Positions 6,851 through 9,653 of a stretch of 9,653 bases of DNA are shown in pieces. The position numbers and the translations under genes were made by a program. Numbering within the stretch: the stretch's first letter is position 1; the number at the start of each line of letters is the position of its first letter. Source of the DNA: Clostridiaceae bacterium (lineage in GTDB: Bacteria; Bacillota; Clostridia; Oscillospirales; Acutalibacteraceae); assembly GCA_904501705.1 (NCBI GenBank), contig CAJGCA010000059.1, forward strand, positions 1 to 9,653. The letters are read 5' to 3'. The notes below the pieces were generated by a model, which saw only the letters and a program-made list of their open reading frames with translations, was not told the DNA's origin and did no database searches.

Positions 6851-7439
6851 ACATATTACCGTACGGCACGTTTGGCTCGAAACCGAGGTAGCCGAGAATG
6901 CCCTCGTAAATTGCGTAGGCGAAGGCGTATTGGTCGTTAATGAGCTTCTGCGCGTCCTCGAAGTTGGAGACGTACGCAAGCTCTACGAGAATGGCGGGCA
7001 TCGAGGTGCGGCGCAGGACGTACAGTGAGGGGTTCTCCCGCACGCCGTTATTCTTTGTCCCAACCCGCTCGACGATCGCATCCAGCACGAACCGTGCGAG
7101 CTGTCCCGCGACGCTGTCGGCACGGTAGACGTACACCTCGCTGCCGTTGACGTCGGGATTTACGTTTGCGTTGCAATGGATGCTGATAAAATAGTCGGCG
7201 GGCCAGCTGTTCGCCATATTGACGCGCGCGGCGAGGCTGGTCGCGTTGGAGGTGCCGAGCACCTCGTCGGGCGAGTTGCGGGAGGTGCGTGCTTCAAACC
7301 GCCCGTCAGCATTGAGAATGTCCCTGAGATAAATGCCGACAGGGTAGGTGATATCCTGCTCGCGGATGCCGTTGCCCTCCGCCCCCGCGTTGACCCCCTC
7401 GGGGTTATGCCCCTGATCAATGAAAATCTTAATAGCCAT
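6849..7439 (-). CDS. N-acetylmuramoyl-L-alanine amidase (Amidase_3 family), no signal peptide
   Basis: This is a zinc amidase that cuts the bond between N-acetylmuramic acid and L-alanine in peptidoglycan. Its 196 residues consist of the catalytic domain alone. Zinc ligands are His11 in FIDQGHNP, Glu27 in REQD and His88 in SIHCNA, and Glu153 in VELAYVSN is the catalytic acid. There is no N-terminal hydrophobic signal, no membrane segment, and no SH3b, LysM or SPOR cell-wall-binding repeat. It is thus predicted to stay in the cytoplasm unless released by lysis or exported another way. Bacillus CwlC, a mother-cell lysis amidase, is a known family example lacking a classical signal. A phage endolysin origin is possible, but no phage gene is nearby. 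The ATG at 7439 follows AAGGAGG (7454-7448) by 8 bases, and that site lies inside a hairpin. The stop sits on the edge of the shared terminator. Confidence 0.93.
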   Translation of the reverse strand: MAIKIFIDQGHNPEGVNAGAEGNGIREQDITYPVGIYLRDILNADGRFEARTSRNSPDEVLGTSNATSLAARVNMANSWPADYFISIHCNANVNPDVNGSEVYVYRADSVAGQLARFVLDAIVERVGTKNNGVRENPSLYVLRRTSMPAILVELAYVSNFEDAQKLINDQYAFAYAIYEGILGYLGFEPNVPYGNM

Positions 7440-7482
7440 AGAAAAACCCTCCTTCTCTCCTTTATATGCGAGAGAGGGAGGG
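7440..7482 (-). promoter_or_regulatory. Hairpin sequestering the amidase Shine-Dalgarno sequence (or terminator-like element)
   Basis: On the minus strand, CCCTCCCTCTCTC (7482-7470) can pair with GAGAGAAGGAGGG (7459-7447) around a 10-base loop, 12 of 13 pairs, with one A-C mismatch. The 3' arm contains the entire AAGGAGG ribosome binding site of the amidase. Five T residues (7446-7442) follow directly, then CT and the ATG. The 5' arm starts 8 bases after the stop codon of the upstream kinase, so a terminating ribosome would open the stem. The element could couple translation of the two genes, act as a weak terminator or attenuator, or both. Confidence 0.6.
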
Positions 7483-7490
7483 CTTTATAC

Positions 7491-7991
7491 TTATTTAATC
7501 AGTTCGAGTAGGCGGGAAACGGATTCGCGGGTGGTTTCGCCGTCTGCCTGCACGAGGGTGAGATCGGCGTATTTCTCATACAGCGGCACGCGCTCCTCAT
7601 AGAGATCGCGCAGGGTCTTGCCGGGGGCGAGCACCACGCCGCGCAGGTGCGGATCGCCCACACGCTTTTCCAGTGTCTCGTAGCTGATGGCAACGTAGAT
7701 CACCGTGCCGATTTTTTTGAGGTGTTCCATCCCTGCGGGGGAATAGATCGCACTGCCGCCCGTCGCAATGACGGTGTTGTCCACGTCAACAGTGCAGATG
7801 GCCTCGACCTCGCGCTGCAGGAAACCGTCCAGCCCGTCGCGGTCCATAATCTCGTGCAGCTCACAGCCGTTGATCTGACGGATAACGTCGTCGGTGTCGA
7901 TAAAGGGGCGATCGAGCTCACGCGCGAGCAGGCGACCGAGGGTGGACTTACCGCTCGAGGGCATGCCGATGAAGATGAGGTTGTTTTTCAT
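7491..7991 (-). CDS. aroK: Shikimate kinase family P-loop kinase (AroK-like, divergent)
   Basis: This 166-residue small-molecule kinase of the shikimate kinase family would phosphorylate the 3-hydroxyl of shikimate on the way to chorismate and aromatic amino acids. Walker A is GMPSSGKST (9-17), the DxD-type magnesium/substrate motif is DTDD (32-35), ATGGSAIY is at 76-83, the lid region has Arg117, and RVPLYEKYAD (134-143) carries the conserved RxPLY arginine. Two pocket elements depart from canonical AroK: FRxxE, whose arginine binds shikimate, reads FLQRE (57-61), and the GGG loop reads GGS. It may be a specialised or re-targeted family member, so the substrate is less certain than the fold. 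The ATG at 7991 has AAGGAGA at 8007-8001, about 9 bases upstream, and lies 17 bases after the uvrC stop. No other shikimate pathway gene is in view. Confidence 0.8.
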   Translation of the reverse strand: MKNNLIFIGMPSSGKSTLGRLLARELDRPFIDTDDVIRQINGCELHEIMDRDGLDGFLQREVEAICTVDVDNTVIATGGSAIYSPAGMEHLKKIGTVIYVAISYETLEKRVGDPHLRGVVLAPGKTLRDLYEERVPLYEKYADLTLVQADGETTRESVSRLLELIK

Positions 7992-8008
7992 AGCCGTTAT
8001 TCTCCTTG

Positions 8009-9653
8009 TTACTGGTCTTCCTTGCCGAAATGCCGCTGTATCGCCTCGGCGGCGGGGCGGGTCATCCCCTTGACGAGCATCAGCTCCTCGATGGATGCAC
8101 GCCCGATATTGCGCAGCGAACCAAACTGCCGCAGCAGCGCGCGGGCGCGGGTCTCGCCGATGCCGTCGATGGACAACAGAGCGGTGGAGATGGTGGATTT
8201 TTTGCGCCGCTTGCGGTGGTAGGCGATGGCATAACGGTGTACTTCTTCCTGAATATTGGAGAGTAGGGTGTACGCAGCGCGTTTGAGGTGGATGGCGATC
8301 TCACCGCCCTCAAGCGCAATGGCGCGGGTGCGGTGATGGTCGTCCTTGACGAGACCGAACACGGGAATGTCCAGTCCGTATTTGTCCACGACGGGTTTCA
8401 GCGTCGCGACGTGTCCCTCGCCGCCGTCGAGCAGGATGAGATCGGGCTTGCGCCCGAAGCCGACCCCCTCGTCCTTGTGGGCGAGGTACTCGTCCAGACG
8501 GCGGGTGAGCGCCTCGCTCATCGAGGCATAGTCGTCCTGACCGATGACGGTCTTGATGCGAAAACGGCGATAGGCGCTTTTGAGCGGCTTGCCGTTCTCA
8601 AACACCACCATTCCGGCGACGTTGTCGCTGCCGGCGGTGTTGGAAATATCGTAGCATTCGATATAGGTGGGGGTGTCGGTCAGCCCGAGCAGCTGGCGGA
8701 TATCCTCCAGCGCGGAGGCCTCACGCCCCGTCATCCCGACCTGTTGGGCGACACGCTCGGCGGCGTTGGCGCGGCACATCTCGGAGAGATGCGCCTGCTC
8801 GCCGATCTGCGGGCGGACGATGTGTACCCGCCGCCCCGCTTTGTCGCCGAGCCATTGTTCCAGAAGTTCGTAGTCCTCCACCTCGCCGTCCACCGTGATC
8901 TGCGGCGGGACGCGGTCGCGCATCGTATAGTATTGCTCGATGAACGCCCCGCGCGCGGCGGGCAGGTCGTCGAACTCCTCAAGCAGGAAATGCTCGCGGT
9001 CGCACAGCCGTCCCGCGCTAAAGCGGAACACCTCAAAGCACGCTGCGCCTGAGCTTTGTGCGAGCGCGATAACGTCCTGCTCGGCGACGCGCGAGAGGAT
9101 GACCTTCTGCTTTTCGCTCATGCGTTTGATGGCGGCGATGCGGTCGCGCAGACGCGCCGCTTGCTCGAAATCGAGCCGCTCGGCGGCATCCTCCATCCGC
9201 TTTTGCAGAGCCGCCATCGTGTCGGCACTGCCCTTGGTAAGAAACTCGATCGCCTGATTCACCCGCTCGGCGTATTCCTCGGGGCTGACCCGCCCCGTAC
9301 AGGGCGCACAGCACTGCCCGATATGGGCGTTGAGGCAGGGGCGATCGCCCGCCCGCTTGCCGTGGGCGAGGGTGCGGTTGCAGGTGGAAAGGGAGAAGAT
9401 CTTATTCGCCTCATCCACCGCTTGCTTAACGGTGTAGGCGCTCATAAACGGACCGATATACTGCGCGCCGTCGTCCGCGAGCTGATTGGCCTCGCTCAGG
9501 CGGGAATAGGGCGGCGGGGATACCCGCACGTAATGATAGCCCTTGTCGTCCTTGAGCAGGATGTTGTATTTCGGACGGTGCTGTTTAATGAGCGAGCATT
9601 CCAGCACCAGCGCCTCAAACTCACTGCCGACGACGATGTAGTCGAAGTGATCG
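8009..9653 (-). CDS. uvrC: UvrABC system protein C (UvrC), 5' end outside window
   Basis: UvrC is the dual-incision endonuclease of nucleotide excision repair, recruited by UvrB to cut 3' and 5' of the lesion. About 547 of the usual roughly 600 residues are visible; the frame runs off the window edge, so the GTG at 9607 is internal. The domain order is complete apart from the extreme N terminus. The end of the GIY-YIG nuclease comes first (SEFEALVLECSLIK, RPKYNILLKDDK). A cysteine cluster follows (Cys76, 91, 99 and 103, counting that GTG as residue 1), then the UvrB-binding UVR motif (about 130-165). The RNase H-like 5' nuclease has ECYDISNT, LLDGGEGH and EVHRYAIAYHRKRR. A C-terminal helix-hairpin-helix pair (about 477-527) completes it. 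It leads a minus-strand operon with the kinase and amidase genes downstream. Confidence 0.98.
   Translation of the reverse strand, partial: DHFDYIVVGSEFEALVLECSLIKQHRPKYNILLKDDKGYHYVRVSPPPYSRLSEANQLADDGAQYIGPFMSAYTVKQAVDEANKIFSLSTCNRTLAHGKRAGDRPCLNAHIGQCCAPCTGRVSPEEYAERVNQAIEFLTKGSADTMAALQKRMEDAAERLDFEQAARLRDRIAAIKRMSEKQKVILSRVAEQDVIALAQSSGAACFEVFRFSAGRLCDREHFLLEEFDDLPAARGAFIEQYYTMRDRVPPQITVDGEVEDYELLEQWLGDKAGRRVHIVRPQIGEQAHLSEMCRANAAERVAQQVGMTGREASALEDIRQLLGLTDTPTYIECYDISNTAGSDNVAGMVVFENGKPLKSAYRRFRIKTVIGQDDYASMSEALTRRLDEYLAHKDEGVGFGRKPDLILLDGGEGHVATLKPVVDKYGLDIPVFGLVKDDHHRTRAIALEGGEIAIHLKRAAYTLLSNIQEEVHRYAIAYHRKRRKKSTISTALLSIDGIGETRARALLRQFGSLRNIGRASIEELMLVKGMTRPAAEAIQRHFGKEDQ

Noticed and set aside
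7460..7500. Possible sporulation-type -10 (CATATAAA) or SigA -10 (TATAAA) on the minus strand ahead of the amidase
   Set aside because: No matching -35 lies at proper spacing for either, and the CATATAAA sits in the hairpin loop just before the ribosome binding site. It is not enough to call a promoter.
8288..9052. 254-codon open frame antisense to uvrC
   Set aside because: It sits opposite well-conserved UvrC domains, shows no family motif, and has no good ribosome binding site. It is a codon-bias shadow.
1..9653. CRISPR arrays, insertion sequences, tRNA/rRNA genes, phage remnants, defence islands
   Set aside because: No direct repeat arrays, transposase motifs, tRNA-like folds or compositional islands were seen. 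Coding density is nearly complete with housekeeping genes.

Overview
This window looks like ordinary chromosomal housekeeping DNA from a GC-rich Firmicute, most likely an anaerobic, gut-type member of Clostridia. Support for this comes from strong AAGGAGG-type ribosome binding sites, tight head-to-tail operons, an oxygen-sensitive NrdG activase, an MnmA with the CxxC variant, and the general look of the proteins. The taxonomic placement is inference. Nearly every base is coding. No mobile element, CRISPR array, tRNA or rRNA gene is visible, and no gap without a gene exceeds about 80 bases.

Layout, plus strand, 1-6810. The first block is the C-terminal part of mfd (transcription-repair coupling factor), then a YbaK-type Cys-tRNA(Pro) deacylase, mnmA (tRNA 2-thiouridylase) and a 1-phosphofructokinase (fruK). 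These are packed with overlaps of 8 and 4 bases and one 17-base gap. A 79-base AT-rich gap follows, carrying a good SigA-type promoter and a second extended -10 element. These drive an M20 metallopeptidase, nrdG (activase of anaerobic ribonucleotide reductase) and dut (dUTPase). That block ends at a perfect 16-bp hairpin that can terminate transcription from both sides.

Layout, minus strand, 9653-6849. uvrC (5' end outside the window) is followed by a divergent shikimate-kinase family gene and an N-acetylmuramoyl-L-alanine amidase with no signal peptide. This block converges on the same terminator. The 51-base gap between the kinase and the amidase holds a hairpin that buries the whole Shine-Dalgarno sequence of the amidase and begins 8 bases after the kinase stop codon. 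This looks like translational coupling or attenuation.

Themes: the window holds two nucleotide-excision-repair proteins (Mfd and UvrC, in separate convergent operons), two genes of DNA precursor supply or sanitation (nrdG and dut), and two tRNA-quality genes (ybaK and mnmA). I see no convincing novel multi-gene system. The points most worth a second look are the Shine-Dalgarno-sequestering hairpin, the tandem promoters, the CxxC MnmA, the altered substrate pocket of the shikimate-kinase homologue, and the leaderless amidase.
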